A stretch of DNA of 64,000 nt, from NCBI RefSeq assembly GCF_000384295.1, contig NZ_KB913037.1, positions 4,784,868 to 4,848,867 on the forward strand, given 5' to 3'. Below, one piece after another: positions 39,141 through 48,283 of this stretch (its first letter is position 1; each line of letters opens with the position of its first letter). Below the pieces are notes generated by a model. That model had not been told where the DNA came from, made no database searches, and was given only the letters and a program-made list of their open reading frames with translations. Made by a program: the position numbers and the translations under genes. The stretch is from Amycolatopsis balhimycina FH 1894 (GTDB lineage: Bacteria > Actinomycetota > Actinomycetes > Mycobacteriales > Pseudonocardiaceae).

Positions 39141-40180
39141 GGCGCGAACACCAGGACCCGCTCGGCCGGGACACCGATCTTCGCCGTGTCGCCCGGGGCC
39201 AGGCGCTTGTCCGTCCGGAAGTACACCGGCGTCCCGCTCTCGAGGCGGGCCGAGACCGACAGCTCGCGGCCGTGGTACTCGACAATCTCGACCGTCACGT
39301 CGAGGGCGTTCTCCGTACCGTCGCCGAGCACGAAGTCCTCCGGGCGGATCGCCACCTTCGCGGGTCCCTCTGTCAGGGAGCCGCGGCCGGTCAGGCGGAC
39401 TCCCGCGCCCTCCACGGTGACCGATGAGCCCGCCGCGTCCGTGACCGTCACGTCCAGGAGGTTGCGGTAGCCCATGAACGACGCGACATAGCTGTTCACC
39501 GGCTGGGCGTAGACCTCCTCGGGTGTGCCGATCTGCTGGACCGTGCCCTCGCGCAGCACCACCAGGCGGTCGGCCAGCGACAGGGCCTCCTCCTGGTCGT
39601 GGGTGACGTACACGGTGGTCAGGCCGAGCGTCTGGTGGAGGCGGCGGATCTCCATCCGCATCTCCAGGCGGAGCTTGGCGTCCAAATTGGACAGTGGCTC
39701 GTCCATCAGGACCACGGGTGGCTCCAGCACCACGGCGCGGGCGATGGCGACGCGCTGCTGCTGGCCGCCGGACAGCTGGGCGGGGAACTTCGCCGCGTGC
39801 TCGGTGAGCTGCACCAGGCGCAGCGCTTCGTCGACGCGGCGGCGGGCCTCGGCCCGGCCCACCTTGCGCATCTTGAGGCCGAACCCGATGTTCGCGCGGA
39901 CGGACATGTGCGGGAACAGCGCGTAGTTCTGGAAGACCATCCCGAACCCGCGCTGCTCCGGGGGCTGCCCGTCGATCCGGGCCTCGTCGAGCCAGATGCT
40001 GCCGCCGGTCAGCGGCAGCAGTCCGGCCAGGCAGTTCAGCGCCGTCGACTTGCCGCAGCCGGACGGGCCGAGCAGGGCCACGAACTCGCCGCGCGTGATG
40101 GCGAGGTCGAGGCCGCTCAGGGCGTTCGCGGTGCCGAAGCTGCGCGAAACGCCGTCCAACCGGAGCTGCTCGAACGTCAC
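39137..40180 (-). CDS. ABC importer ATPase (PotA/FbpC type)
   Basis: 347 residues from the GTG at 40180, overlapping the binding-protein stop (GTGA). Walker A LLGPSGCGKSTALNC, Q-loop GMVFQNYALFPHM, signature LSGGQQQRVAIARA, Walker B VVLMDEPLSNLD and switch YVTHDQEEAL are all intact. The C-terminal TOBE-like domain (about 245-347: YRNLLDVTVTDAAG, VAIRPEDFVLG) is typical of PotA/MalK-class regulatory ATPases. Confidence 0.92.
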   Translation of the reverse strand: MTFEQLRLDGVSRSFGTANALSGLDLAITRGEFVALLGPSGCGKSTALNCLAGLLPLTGGSIWLDEARIDGQPPEQRGFGMVFQNYALFPHMSVRANIGFGLKMRKVGRAEARRRVDEALRLVQLTEHAAKFPAQLSGGQQQRVAIARAVVLEPPVVLMDEPLSNLDAKLRLEMRMEIRRLHQTLGLTTVYVTHDQEEALSLADRLVVLREGTVQQIGTPEEVYAQPVNSYVASFMGYRNLLDVTVTDAAGSSVTVEGAGVRLTGRGSLTEGPAKVAIRPEDFVLGDGTENALDVTVEIVEYHGRELSVSARLESGTPVYFRTDKRLAPGDTAKIGVPAERVLVFAP

Positions 40181-41403
40181 TTCTTGCCGACCTTCGAGCC
40201 GCCGACCAGCTGGTTCCACTTGTCGAACGCCTTGACCTGCTGCTCGGCCGGCAGCGAGGTCTCCTTGGGGTACTGCGCGATCCACTGCTCGTACTCCGGG
40301 CGCCCGAACTGCTTGATCGTGTCCTGGCTCTTCTGCGGCGCCATCTGCAGGGTGACGTCCTTGACCGCGGGGCCGGGGTAGAAGTACCCGTCGTCGTAGG
40401 CGATGGCCTGCTGGTCCGGCTTGAGCATCCACGCGATCAGCTGCAGGATCGCCGACTCCTGGTCCGGGGACAGGCCCTTCGGGATCAGGGCGTACTGGGC
40501 GTCGGTGACCCAGTGCATCGGCTGCATCATCGCGGTCTTGACCGTGTTGGGCACGGTGCCGAGCTTGCGCGGGTTGAGGTCCCAGCCGGTCATCGACGTC
40601 ACCATGGCCACCGAGCCGGACGCCAGGTTCTTCATGGTCTCGGTGGTGCCCGACGGGTAGTACTTCACGTACTTGCCCAGCTCCTGCAGGAACGCCCAGG
40701 TCTTGTCCCAGCCCTTGTCCGGGTCCTTCGGGTCCTTGTCGCCGAGCAGGTACGGCAACCCCATCAGGAACGTCCGGCCCGGGCCGGAGTTCGACGGCTG
40801 GGCGTACTGGAACTTCTCCGGGTGCGCCTTCGCCCAGTCGAGCAGCTCCTGCGGAGAGGCCGGAGCGGCAGGCACCGCGCCCGGGTTGTATTCCAGCAGC
40901 GGGCCTGCCGGGGAGTAGACGAGCTCGACGCCGTAGCCGTTGGCCAGCTCCTGCATCTTCGCCGCGGGTTCCTGGTAGTTCTGCATCAGGTTCGGGAACC
41001 GGCCGGCGAAGTCCGGGAGGATCTTGGCCAGGGTGCCGTTCGCGATGCCGGCCGAGAGACCGTCGGTGCCGCTGAGGACCAGGTGCGTCTGGGCGACACC
41101 GCCGTCCTGCTCGGCCTTGAGCTTGCCCGCCATGCTCGGCGCGGGCGCCGTCGAATAGGTGACCTTCGAGAGCACTTCCGGGTGCGCGGCCTTGAAGTTC
41201 TCGATCATCTGCTTGGTGAGCTGCAGATTGCCGGCGACGTCGAGGATGTTCAGCTCGACCGGCTTGCTCGGCTTGTCCGGCACGGCCTGGGGGTTCGCCG
41301 CCTGGCCGCCGTCACCGCCGGGCGCGCCGCAGGCCGCCAGGCCGGCGGCGAGGCCTGCCGCCAGCAGCACTCGCCGGAATCGGAAGCCGGTGCGACGATG
41401 CAT
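40177..41403 (-). CDS. ABC importer solute-binding lipoprotein
   Basis: 408 residues from the ATG at 41403 with GGGAGCAG upstream. Lipoprotein signal LAAGLAAGLAACGAPGG. The mature part begins VELNILDVAGNLQLTKQMIE and includes GYGVELVYSPAGPLLEYNPG and PKGLSPDQESAILQLIAWML, features of the family 1 / PotD-like extracellular binding proteins. First gene of a four-gene coupled importer operon. The ligand is unknown; the divergent GntR and DapA-like aldolase genes hint at a carboxylated carbon source. Confidence 0.88.
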   Translation of the reverse strand: MHRRTGFRFRRVLLAAGLAAGLAACGAPGGDGGQAANPQAVPDKPSKPVELNILDVAGNLQLTKQMIENFKAAHPEVLSKVTYSTAPAPSMAGKLKAEQDGGVAQTHLVLSGTDGLSAGIANGTLAKILPDFAGRFPNLMQNYQEPAAKMQELANGYGVELVYSPAGPLLEYNPGAVPAAPASPQELLDWAKAHPEKFQYAQPSNSGPGRTFLMGLPYLLGDKDPKDPDKGWDKTWAFLQELGKYVKYYPSGTTETMKNLASGSVAMVTSMTGWDLNPRKLGTVPNTVKTAMMQPMHWVTDAQYALIPKGLSPDQESAILQLIAWMLKPDQQAIAYDDGYFYPGPAVKDVTLQMAPQKSQDTIKQFGRPEYEQWIAQYPKETSLPAEQQVKAFDKWNQLVGGSKVGKK

Positions 41404-41459
41404 GGCTGCTCCCTCGGTCCATGATAATGTTGTATGTCGCATCGTATATCAGATCGGAC
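41404..41459. promoter_or_regulatory. Divergent AT-rich control region of importer and gntR genes
   Basis: The 56 bp between starts contain TGATAATGTTGTATGTCGCA and TCGTATATCAGA, with inverted arms TGATA (41422-41426) and TATCA (41447-41451) and an inner GTATG/CATCGTAT pair. It is much more AT-rich than its surroundings. A site for the adjacent FCD-type GntR protein is likely but not proven. Confidence 0.6.
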
Positions 41460-42170
41460 ATGCCAGTGGCGAGCACTTCTTCGGCCAGGAGACCGCCGCC
41501 GCCCGTTTCGCGCACGGATTTCGTCCGTGACGCGATCAAGGAAGCGATCTTGAGCGGCGAGTTCGGACCGGGCGAAACGCTCGCCGAAGCCGAGGTGGGC
41601 GCGCTGCTCGGAGTGTCGAAGACCCCGGTGCGCGAGGCACTGCGAATCCTCGCCGGTTCCGGTTTGGTCACGATGAGCACGTACAAGGGGGCAGCAGTCC
41701 GGGTCATGGACGCCGAGAGCGCGTACGCGGTGTACGACCTGCGCGCGCTCCTCGAGCCCGAGGCCGTCCGGCGCGCGGTCGAACAGGGCGCGGACTTCGG
41801 CGAAGCGCGTCAGGTGCTGGCCGAGGTCGAGACCGGCGCCGCGGCCACCGACCGCGCGAAGGCCAGCCTGACCAACCGGCTGTTCCACCGCGCGCTCTAC
41901 TCGGGGTGCGGGAACCCGCTCCTGGTCGAGGTCCTCGACGGCCTGCGCGACCAGGCGGCGCTGATCACCGTCACCGGCTGGGGCATCAGCCCGACCTGGC
42001 AGGGCGAAGCGGCCGAACACCGGGCCATCCTGAACGCCGCCGAGAGCGGCAACGCCCGGCAGACCGAACACCTGCTGCGCAAGCACATCACCGATTTCAT
42101 CGACCGGGTCGCCTTCGGGCTCCCCGGCGACCGCACCACCGAAACCGGCGATCCGAAGGGGGCTCGATGA
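41460..42170 (+). CDS. GntR-family (FCD) transcriptional regulator
   Basis: 236 residues from the ATG at 41460; upstream in-frame starts would run into the control region. The winged HTH is FVRDAIKEAILSGEFGPGET followed by LAEAEVGALLGVSKTPVREALRIL. The FCD ligand domain (about 85-225) has VYDLRALLEPEAVRRAVEQG, LTNRLFHRALYSGCGNPLLV and EHRAILNAAESGNARQTEHLL with the His/Asp metal ligands typical of FCD. Its stop overlaps the DapA-like start. It probably controls the divergent importer and its own operon in response to the imported compound. Confidence 0.9.
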   Translation: MPVASTSSARRPPPPVSRTDFVRDAIKEAILSGEFGPGETLAEAEVGALLGVSKTPVREALRILAGSGLVTMSTYKGAAVRVMDAESAYAVYDLRALLEPEAVRRAVEQGADFGEARQVLAEVETGAAATDRAKASLTNRLFHRALYSGCGNPLLVEVLDGLRDQAALITVTGWGISPTWQGEAAEHRAILNAAESGNARQTEHLLRKHITDFIDRVAFGLPGDRTTETGDPKGAR

Positions 42171-43072
42171 CGTTCGAGGAGCAGAGGCGGCGGCTTTCCG
42201 GGGTGGTGGCCATCCCGGTGACGCCGTTCGACACCGAGGGCGCCGTCGACGGCGAGACGTACGCGAAACTGGTGGACCGGCTGATCACCGGCGGCATCGA
42301 GGTCGTGACGCCGAACGGGAACACCGGCGAGTTCTACGCGCTCGACGAGGGCGAGGCCCGGCAGTGCCTCGAGGTCACCGTCGAGGCCGCGGCCGGCCGG
42401 GCGAGCGTGCTCGCCGGGGTCGGTCACGACGTCGCGTCGGCGACGCGGGCCGCGCAGCACGCGCGGGACACCGGGGCCGACATGATCATGATCCACCAGC
42501 CGGTGCACCCGTACATCTCCGGTGCCGGCTGGGTCGACTACCACGCCGCGATCGCCGCGGCCGTACCGGAACTCGGCGTCGTGATCTACGTCCGCAACCC
42601 GGCGATCTCCGGCGCGCAGCTGTGCGCGCTGGGCGAGACGGCCCCGAACGTCATCGGCGTGAAGTACGCGGTGCCGGACCCGGTGCGGTTCGGCTCGGTC
42701 GCGCGGGACACCGGCTTCGAGCGGTTCGTGTGGATCGCCGGGCTGGCGGAGCTTTCGGCGCCCGGCTACTTCGCCGTCGGCGCCACCGGCTTCACGTCCG
42801 GGCTGGTGAACGTCGACCCGGCGATCTCGCTGGAGATGTTCCGCGCACTGTCCACAGGGGACTTCCCGGCGGCGATGGTGGTCTGGGAGCGGATCCGGCC
42901 GTTCGAAGAGCTGCGGGCCGCCAACGGGAACGCCAACAACGTCAGCGTGGTCAAGGACGCGCTCGGTCAACTCGGCCTGTGCCGCCCCGACGTGCGGCCG
43001 CCGAGCCGGCCGCTGACCGGCGCCGAGCGGGAGCAGCTCTTCGGGCTGCTTTCCTCGTGGGGGCTGTCTTGA
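42167..43072 (+). CDS. DapA-family aldolase/dehydratase
   Basis: 301 residues from an ATG overlapping the gntR stop (ATGA). TIM-barrel DapA-family features: GVVAIPVTPFDTEGAVDGET, VVTPNGNTGEFYALDEGEAR, the Tyr in GVVIYVRNPA and the Schiff-base Lys in NVIGVKYAVPD. The match is closer to catabolic members (e.g. ketodeoxyglucarate dehydratase-like) than to lysine biosynthetic DapA, given the GntR and importer context; the substrate is unproven. Confidence 0.88.
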   Translation: MTFEEQRRRLSGVVAIPVTPFDTEGAVDGETYAKLVDRLITGGIEVVTPNGNTGEFYALDEGEARQCLEVTVEAAAGRASVLAGVGHDVASATRAAQHARDTGADMIMIHQPVHPYISGAGWVDYHAAIAAAVPELGVVIYVRNPAISGAQLCALGETAPNVIGVKYAVPDPVRFGSVARDTGFERFVWIAGLAELSAPGYFAVGATGFTSGLVNVDPAISLEMFRALSTGDFPAAMVVWERIRPFEELRAANGNANNVSVVKDALGQLGLCRPDVRPPSRPLTGAEREQLFGLLSSWGLS

Positions 43073-43537
43073 ATGGTGGCTCGTCGGCGGGCCGGGGCAC
43101 GGTGATGCCGAACCCAGGCTCGTCGACGAGCCACCCGATGACAAGAGCTTGTCGAGTGCGAACCTCGCCGTAGCAACCTGATTGGGCGCCCCGGGCGTCG
43201 CTCTGCGCGACTGCGGGCGGCTGCTCGCCGGCCGACTGGCCGGCACGGCTGCGAGACGAACGGGTTGCGTAACCCGGTTCAGCTCCTGTCCCCGGCCGGA
43301 CGAACCAGCCGGAAGCCTCGAATGTGCGGTACGTCACCGACATCCCGATGTGGCCGACTGTACACCTCTTCGGTGGTCCACGGGGAATTGCCATCGAGGG
43401 CGGCGGGTGGGACGCTGAACGCATGTCGCGGAGCGAACCCGCGACCAGGCCCCAGTGCCCTTATCCCGGACCGGACCGGCTCACAATCGCCGGAAACCGT
43501 TGCTGGACAAGCATTAAAGCTGACCAGGACGGCGGAC
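43073..43537. other. Gene-free region of 465 bp between DapA-like and desaturase genes
   Basis: No convincing gene. It holds a 16-base perfect palindrome GGCTCGTCGACGAGCC (43117-43132), a related half-site GGCTCGTCGG (43078-43087) and ACAAGAGCTTGT (43141-43152), which may end the DapA-like transcript. On the minus strand a short stretch reads GWLVDEPGFGITVPRPADEP, perhaps the eroded end of a lost gene. The desaturase promoter should lie near the right end. Confidence 0.45.
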
Positions 43538-44566
43538 ATGACTTCGCTCCAGGCTCCGGACACTTCGCACGGCAGCGACTTCGCCGAGCTGTCGAGGCTG
43601 ATCAAGGAAGCAGGCCTCCTGCGCCGGCGGCGCCGCTACTACGCCGTCCGGATCGGGCTCAACCTCGCCGCGTTCGGTGGCGGCTGGGTCGCCTTCGCCT
43701 ACCTCGGCGACTCGTGGTGGCAGCTGTTCCTCGCGGCGTTCTTCGCGATGGTGTTCGCGCAGCTGTCGTTCATCGGGCACGATGCCGGGCACAAGCAGAT
43801 CTTCCGCAGCCGCAAGGCGAACGACGCGACCGGCTTGTTCCACGGTGGACTCACCGGGCTGAGCTACGGCTGGTGGATCGGCACGCACGCGCGCCACCAC
43901 GCCAATCCCAACAACGAGGACGAAGACCCCGACGTCGACATCGCCGCGCTCGCGTTCAGCAAGGCGCAGAGCTCACGGAAGCGTGGTTTCCTTCGCTGGG
44001 TGGCGAAGTACCAGGCGTTCCTGTTCTTTCCGCTGCTCCTGCTCGAAGGCCTGAACCTGCACGTCTCGAGCGTGAAAGCCGTGTGGCGCGGGGATGTCCG
44101 CCAGCACAAGCTGGAGTCCGCGCTGCTGATCGCGCACCTCGCGGCCTACCTCGCCGCGGTGTTCATCGTGCTGTCGCCGCTGACCGGGATCATCTTCATC
44201 CTCGTGCACCAGTTCCTGTGGGGCCTGTACATGGGCTGCTCGTTCGCGCCCAACCACAAGGGCATGGAGATGCTGGCGTCCGGGCACAAGCTCGACTTCC
44301 TCCGCAAGCAGGTGCTGACATCACGCAACATCCGTGGCGGCCCGATCGTCGACTTCTCCCTCGGCGGCCTGAACTACCAGATCGAGCACCACCTGTTCCC
44401 GAGCATGGCCCGGCCGAACCTGAAACACGCCCAGGTGATCGTCCGGGACTTCTGCGTCCGCCACGAAATCTCCTACGCGGAGTGCGGCTGGGCCCGCTCG
44501 TACGGTTACGTGCTGCAGCACCTCCACTCGGTGAGCGCACCCCTGCGGACGAAGGTGACACCGTGA
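43538..44566 (+). CDS. Membrane fatty acid desaturase
   Basis: 342 residues from the ATG at 43538 (AGGACGG upstream). The three di-iron His boxes are HDAGH, HARHHAN and QIEHH, with four membrane helices between them. QIEHH (Gln instead of His) is the variant found in front-end/acyl-lipid desaturases. It introduces double bonds into membrane acyl chains, with ferredoxin or cytochrome b5-like donors supplied elsewhere. Its stop overlaps the next short gene. Confidence 0.93.
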   Translation: MTSLQAPDTSHGSDFAELSRLIKEAGLLRRRRRYYAVRIGLNLAAFGGGWVAFAYLGDSWWQLFLAAFFAMVFAQLSFIGHDAGHKQIFRSRKANDATGLFHGGLTGLSYGWWIGTHARHHANPNNEDEDPDVDIAALAFSKAQSSRKRGFLRWVAKYQAFLFFPLLLLEGLNLHVSSVKAVWRGDVRQHKLESALLIAHLAAYLAAVFIVLSPLTGIIFILVHQFLWGLYMGCSFAPNHKGMEMLASGHKLDFLRKQVLTSRNIRGGPIVDFSLGGLNYQIEHHLFPSMARPNLKHAQVIVRDFCVRHEISYAECGWARSYGYVLQHLHSVSAPLRTKVTP

Positions 44567-44745
44567 CGGCCCCGGTGCCCGAGGCGCCGGACGTGCCCCG
44601 CGCCGGCACGCGGTGCCCGAGCTGCCCGCACCCGCTGGGCACGCACGACGCGATCGCGCGCCGCTACTGCGCGGCAACGGCGGCCGGCCAGGGGACCGAC
44701 CGCGGCTGCGTCTGCGGCACGGTGCAGGACCACGCGGCCCCCTGA
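44563..44745 (+). CDS. Small cysteine-rich (zinc-binding-like) protein
   Basis: 60 residues from a GTG overlapping the desaturase stop (GTGA). Cysteines occur as TRCPSCPHPLGTHDAIARRYC and RGCVCG, i.e. CxxC, H, and CxC, which could bind one zinc ion. No family recognised. Coupling to the desaturase suggests shared expression rather than a known partnership. Confidence 0.65.
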   Translation: MTAPVPEAPDVPRAGTRCPSCPHPLGTHDAIARRYCAATAAGQGTDRGCVCGTVQDHAAP

Positions 44746-44907
44746 GCACCTCGCTCGAACACCCACGGTGTGTTCGAAGTTACTCACGCGTCAAAGACGA
44801 GTAAGCGGATCCCGGCAACCCGTCAGGACGGCATTCACGGGGGATCTCCGGCCGCGTTGACGGGAGTGTCCTGGCGGAATCCGATCCGTCGACGCCCGGA
44901 GGCACCC

Positions 44908-46251
44908 GTGACGCTCAGCGAGCTTCTTCCCAGCCTCGGCTGTGAAGCCGCCGATCACCTCGAGCCAGGAGTCTGGCCGCGAAGCACCCGAATCGGCGAA
45001 GACGGCGAACTCCTCTTCGCCGGCGCGCGCGTCAGCCACCTCGCGGCGCGCTTCGGGACGCCGTCGTACCTCATCGACGAGCAGCAGGTCCGTGACACCG
45101 CCCGCGAGTACCGCGAAGCGCTGCCGGACGCCGAAGTCGCATACGCGAGCAAGGCGTTGTGTACGCGGGCTGTACTGCGTTGGGTCGCCGAAGAAGGGTT
45201 GTCGCTCGACACGTGCTCCGCGGGCGAGATCGCCGTCGCCCGCGCAGTCGGCTTCCCCGCGGAGCGCATGCTGCTGCACGGCAACGCGAAGACCCCCGAA
45301 GATCTGAAAGCCGCGCTCGAATACGGCGTCCGGCGGATCGTGGTCGACTCGCTCGACGAGATCGAGCAGCTCGGGGCCCTCGCCCACGGCGCCCAGCAGG
45401 TGATGATCCGGGTGACGCCGGGCGTCGCGGCCGGGGCGCACGCGGCCATCAGCACCGGAACCGAAGGTCAGAAGTTCGGCTTCTCGCTGCTCGACCGCGT
45501 CCCCGACAACGTCGACGCGGCGACGAGAGCCGTGCTCGCGCAACCCGGGTTGCGGCTCGCGGGACTGCACTGCCACATCGGCTCGCAGGTCCGCAGGGTC
45601 GACCGGTACGAGGCTGCCGCGCGGCGGATGGCCGAGGTGCTCGTCCGGATCCGCGACACGCACGGCGTCACGCTGCGGGAGCTCGACCTCGGCGGCGGGC
45701 ACGCGGTGCCGTACGCCGGTGGCGAGCCCGCGTTCGACCTCGGCGGCTACTCGCGACGGCTGCGCGTCGCACTGGCCTACGAGTGCGCGGTGCACGGCTT
45801 TCCGTTGCCCCGCTTGACGATCGAGCCGGGCCGGGCGATCGCCGGGCCCGCCGGGATCACGGCGTACCGCGTCTGCGCCGTCAAGCGCGGGAGCCGCACG
45901 TTCGTCGCGGTCGACGGCGGCATGAGCGACAACGCCCGCCCGTCGCTGTACGGCGCGCGCTACACGACACGCCTGGTCGGACGGCGATCCACGGCGAAGC
46001 GGACGCCGATGACGGTCGTCGGACGGCACTGCGAATCCGGCGACGTCCTCGCCGACGGCGTCGGCCTGCCCGGTGACCTCCACGCCGGCGACCTCCTGGC
46101 CGTGCCGTGCACCGGCGCGTACCACCATTCGCTGGCGTCGAACTACAACCAGGTCGGCCGGCCCCCGCTGGTCGGCGTCAAGAACGGCGTCGCGACGCTG
46201 CTGGTGCGCCGCGAAACCGAGGAAGACCTCAGCCGCCGCGACGTGGGCTGA
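44908..46251 (+). CDS. lysA: Diaminopimelate decarboxylase
   Basis: 447 residues from a GTG with CGGAGG upstream. The PLP Lys is in VAYASKALCTRAVLRW; other motifs are LHCHIGSQVRRVD, LDLGGGHAVPY, TIEPGRAIAGPAGI, GRHCESGDVLADG (substrate Cys) and GAYHHSLASNYNQVGRPP. It decarboxylates meso-DAP to lysine, the last step of lysine synthesis. Not linked to argS or thrA/hom genes, so this may be a second copy. It overlaps the convergent tetR by 23 bp. Confidence 0.9.
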   Translation: MTLSELLPSLGCEAADHLEPGVWPRSTRIGEDGELLFAGARVSHLAARFGTPSYLIDEQQVRDTAREYREALPDAEVAYASKALCTRAVLRWVAEEGLSLDTCSAGEIAVARAVGFPAERMLLHGNAKTPEDLKAALEYGVRRIVVDSLDEIEQLGALAHGAQQVMIRVTPGVAAGAHAAISTGTEGQKFGFSLLDRVPDNVDAATRAVLAQPGLRLAGLHCHIGSQVRRVDRYEAAARRMAEVLVRIRDTHGVTLRELDLGGGHAVPYAGGEPAFDLGGYSRRLRVALAYECAVHGFPLPRLTIEPGRAIAGPAGITAYRVCAVKRGSRTFVAVDGGMSDNARPSLYGARYTTRLVGRRSTAKRTPMTVVGRHCESGDVLADGVGLPGDLHAGDLLAVPCTGAYHHSLASNYNQVGRPPLVGVKNGVATLLVRRETEEDLSRRDVG

Positions 46252-46849
46252 CCGCGTCCAGCCCGGCCAGGAGCACCCCGAGCGCGTACCGGAAGTCGTC
46301 CTCGACCGTCGAGCCGGCGCGTTCACGCAGGCCACGGGCCATCAGCGGAAAGGGGAACGAGCCGAGCGCGATCGCCGCGGCCTCCTCATCCGGCGGCAGC
46401 CGCGTCTGGTCCTCGACGGCCCGGCCGAGCACGAAGTGCACCAGCACCCCGGCCGCGCGGGTGGCGTCGCCGAGCGGGAAGCCCGCGTCGTGCAGCACGC
46501 CGACCCCGCGCTCGGCGAACTCCCCGAGCGCGCGGGCCACCCGCAGGTCCGCCCCCAAGGCGACGCGGGCGCCGTCGCGATGCGCGAGCAACGCCGTGTG
46601 CAGCGCCAACCCGGCGTCTTCGAGCCACTTCAGCCACGGCCCGCCGTCGGTCAGCCCGGCGACGACCGGCGCCACGATCGCGTCCGTCAGGTGGTCGAGC
46701 AGGGCGCGCTTGTTGCGGAAGTGCCAGTACAACGCGGGTGCCTTGACCCCCAGGTCGGTGGCGAGCCGCCGGACCGTCAGCTTGTCCAGGCCGTCGGCTT
46801 CGAGCAGGCGAAGCGCGACGCGCACCGCGTCGGCGACTTCCAGCGGCAT
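46229..46849 (-). CDS. TetR-family repressor of the FAD monooxygenase gene
   Basis: 206 residues. HTH: LTVRRLATDLGVKAPALYWHF followed by RNKRALLDHLTDAIV, with the TetR-class C-terminal domain (about 75-195) including VLVHFVLGRAVEDQTRL. The HTH resembles classical TetR (APALYWHFRNKRALLD). It is divergent from the FAD monooxygenase across two perfect palindromes and almost certainly represses both genes. The inducer is probably the monooxygenase substrate. Confidence 0.92.
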   Translation of the reverse strand: MPLEVADAVRVALRLLEADGLDKLTVRRLATDLGVKAPALYWHFRNKRALLDHLTDAIVAPVVAGLTDGGPWLKWLEDAGLALHTALLAHRDGARVALGADLRVARALGEFAERGVGVLHDAGFPLGDATRAAGVLVHFVLGRAVEDQTRLPPDEEAAAIALGSFPFPLMARGLRERAGSTVEDDFRYALGVLLAGLDAVSPRRGG

Positions 46850-46863
46850 GATCCTCCTTGACG

Positions 46864-46905
46864 CCTTAACTTGTTAAGGCCATCCTAACCCTTAACAAGT
46901 TAAGG
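46864..46905. promoter_or_regulatory. Two perfect 16-bp TetR operators
   Basis: CCTTAACTTGTTAAGG (46864-46879) and CCTTAACAAGTTAAGG (46890-46905) differ only in the central two bases, with centres 26 bp apart. The second runs into the AAGGAG ribosome site of the monooxygenase gene, so bound repressor would block transcription and cover the start. Confidence 0.92.
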
Positions 46906-46912
46906 AGAAAGC

Positions 46913-48283
46913 ATGGATGCCGACGTGATCGTCGTGGGCGCGGGTCCGGTGGGCCTGTTCCTCGCCGCGGAGCTCGCACTGGCCGGCGCCGACGCCCTGG
47001 TGCTCGAACGCCGCGAGACGCCTTCCGAAGAGACCAAGGCACGCGGCCTGGGCACCCTGGCGACCGAGGCGCTCCGGCGACGCGGCCTCGGCGACCAGCT
47101 CGCCGAAGCGGATGCCGAAGGCACGAAGGACCTCGCCCGCGACCACGGCAGCACGCTCGGCCACTTCGCGAGCATCCACAAGATCGTCCCGGACCCCGGC
47201 CGGCCGCGCACCAACATCTGGCAGCCCGAGCTGGAACGCGTGCTCGCGAAGCACACCGAAGGCGTCCGGGTACTGCGCGGCCACGAGGTCACCACGCTGG
47301 AGTCCGATGTGGACAGTGTCACCGTCACCGCGGGAGGACGGGAGTGGCGCGCGAAGTACCTCGTCGGGTGCGACGGCGGCCGCAGCACCGTCCGGAAACT
47401 CGCCGGGTTCGCCTTCCCCGGCACCCCCGCGCTGCTGCACACGATCGCCGGGCGGGTCCGCTTCGCGGGCGAAGTCCCGCCGGGCGGCCGTTACGCCACC
47501 GGCGCGTTCCTGTACGGCGGCAGCATGGCCGGCGTGACGGAACCCGCCGGTCCCGAGCGCGACGAACCGGTGACCCCCGACGAGCTTTCCGCGGCGATCC
47601 ACCGCGTCACCGGCGTGGCCGTCGTCGTCGAGGAGGTCCGCGACGGACGGCGGTTCGGCGACCAGGCTCGCCAGGCCGCCACCTACCGCCTCGGCCGCGT
47701 CTTCCTCGCCGGCGACGCCGCGCACGTGCACTCGCCGAGCGGCGGCCAGGGCCTGAACCTCGGCATCCCGGACGCGGCCAACCTGGGCTGGAAGCTCGGC
47801 GCCGTCCTTCGCGGCGACAAGCCCGAAGCGTTCCTCGACACGTATACGCGCGAAAGGCACCCAGCGGGCGAAGCGGTGCTACGCAACACGCGCGCACAGT
47901 CGGCGTTGCTGGCTCCCGGCCCGCACGTCGACGCGCTGCGGGAGATCGTCGCGGAGCTGCTGGACCTGCCCGAGGCGAACCGGTACTTCGCGAATCTCCT
48001 GTCCGGGATCGGTCACCGCTACAACTTCCCTTATCCCGCCCCGAAGCCGGTCGGCGAACACTGCCCGGACCTCGAACTCGTCCACGCCGACGGCCGCGAG
48101 TCCCGGCTGTTCGAGCACACGCGCACCGGCCGGGGGCTCCTGCTGGCGACCGGGCACCCGGCCGGCCCGCGCGTCGACGTCGTCCCGGTGACGAACACCG
48201 GCCCGCTGCTGCTCCGGCCCGACGGCGTGATCGCCTGGGCGGGCGAAGGCCCCCTCGACGTCGCGCTGGACACGTGGTTCTAG
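46913..48283 (+). CDS. FAD-dependent aromatic monooxygenase
   Basis: 456 residues with AAGGAG upstream. Class A flavoprotein motifs: VIVVGAGPVGLFLAAELALAG, the DG motif in VGCDGGRSTVRKLAG, and FLAGDAAHVHSPSGGQGLNL followed by NLGWKLGAVLRG. The C-terminal thioredoxin-like domain (about 375-456) lacks a CxxC, as in polyketide and rifampicin hydroxylases. It hydroxylates an aromatic substrate, either in detoxification or tailoring. Repression by the divergent TetR with palindromic operators favours an inducible resistance role. Confidence 0.9.
   Translation: MDADVIVVGAGPVGLFLAAELALAGADALVLERRETPSEETKARGLGTLATEALRRRGLGDQLAEADAEGTKDLARDHGSTLGHFASIHKIVPDPGRPRTNIWQPELERVLAKHTEGVRVLRGHEVTTLESDVDSVTVTAGGREWRAKYLVGCDGGRSTVRKLAGFAFPGTPALLHTIAGRVRFAGEVPPGGRYATGAFLYGGSMAGVTEPAGPERDEPVTPDELSAAIHRVTGVAVVVEEVRDGRRFGDQARQAATYRLGRVFLAGDAAHVHSPSGGQGLNLGIPDAANLGWKLGAVLRGDKPEAFLDTYTRERHPAGEAVLRNTRAQSALLAPGPHVDALREIVAELLDLPEANRYFANLLSGIGHRYNFPYPAPKPVGEHCPDLELVHADGRESRLFEHTRTGRGLLLATGHPAGPRVDVVPVTNTGPLLLRPDGVIAWAGEGPLDVALDTWF

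Noticed and set aside
43073..43537. Upstream extension of the desaturase or a separate small gene
   Set aside because: In-frame upstream codons show no homology-like pattern and no ribosome site; the desaturase family begins near the ATG at 43538.
46913..48283. Rifampicin monooxygenase (Rox) by name
   Set aside because: Class A flavoprotein motifs fit many aromatic hydroxylases; nothing visible singles out rifampicin, so only the general family is given.
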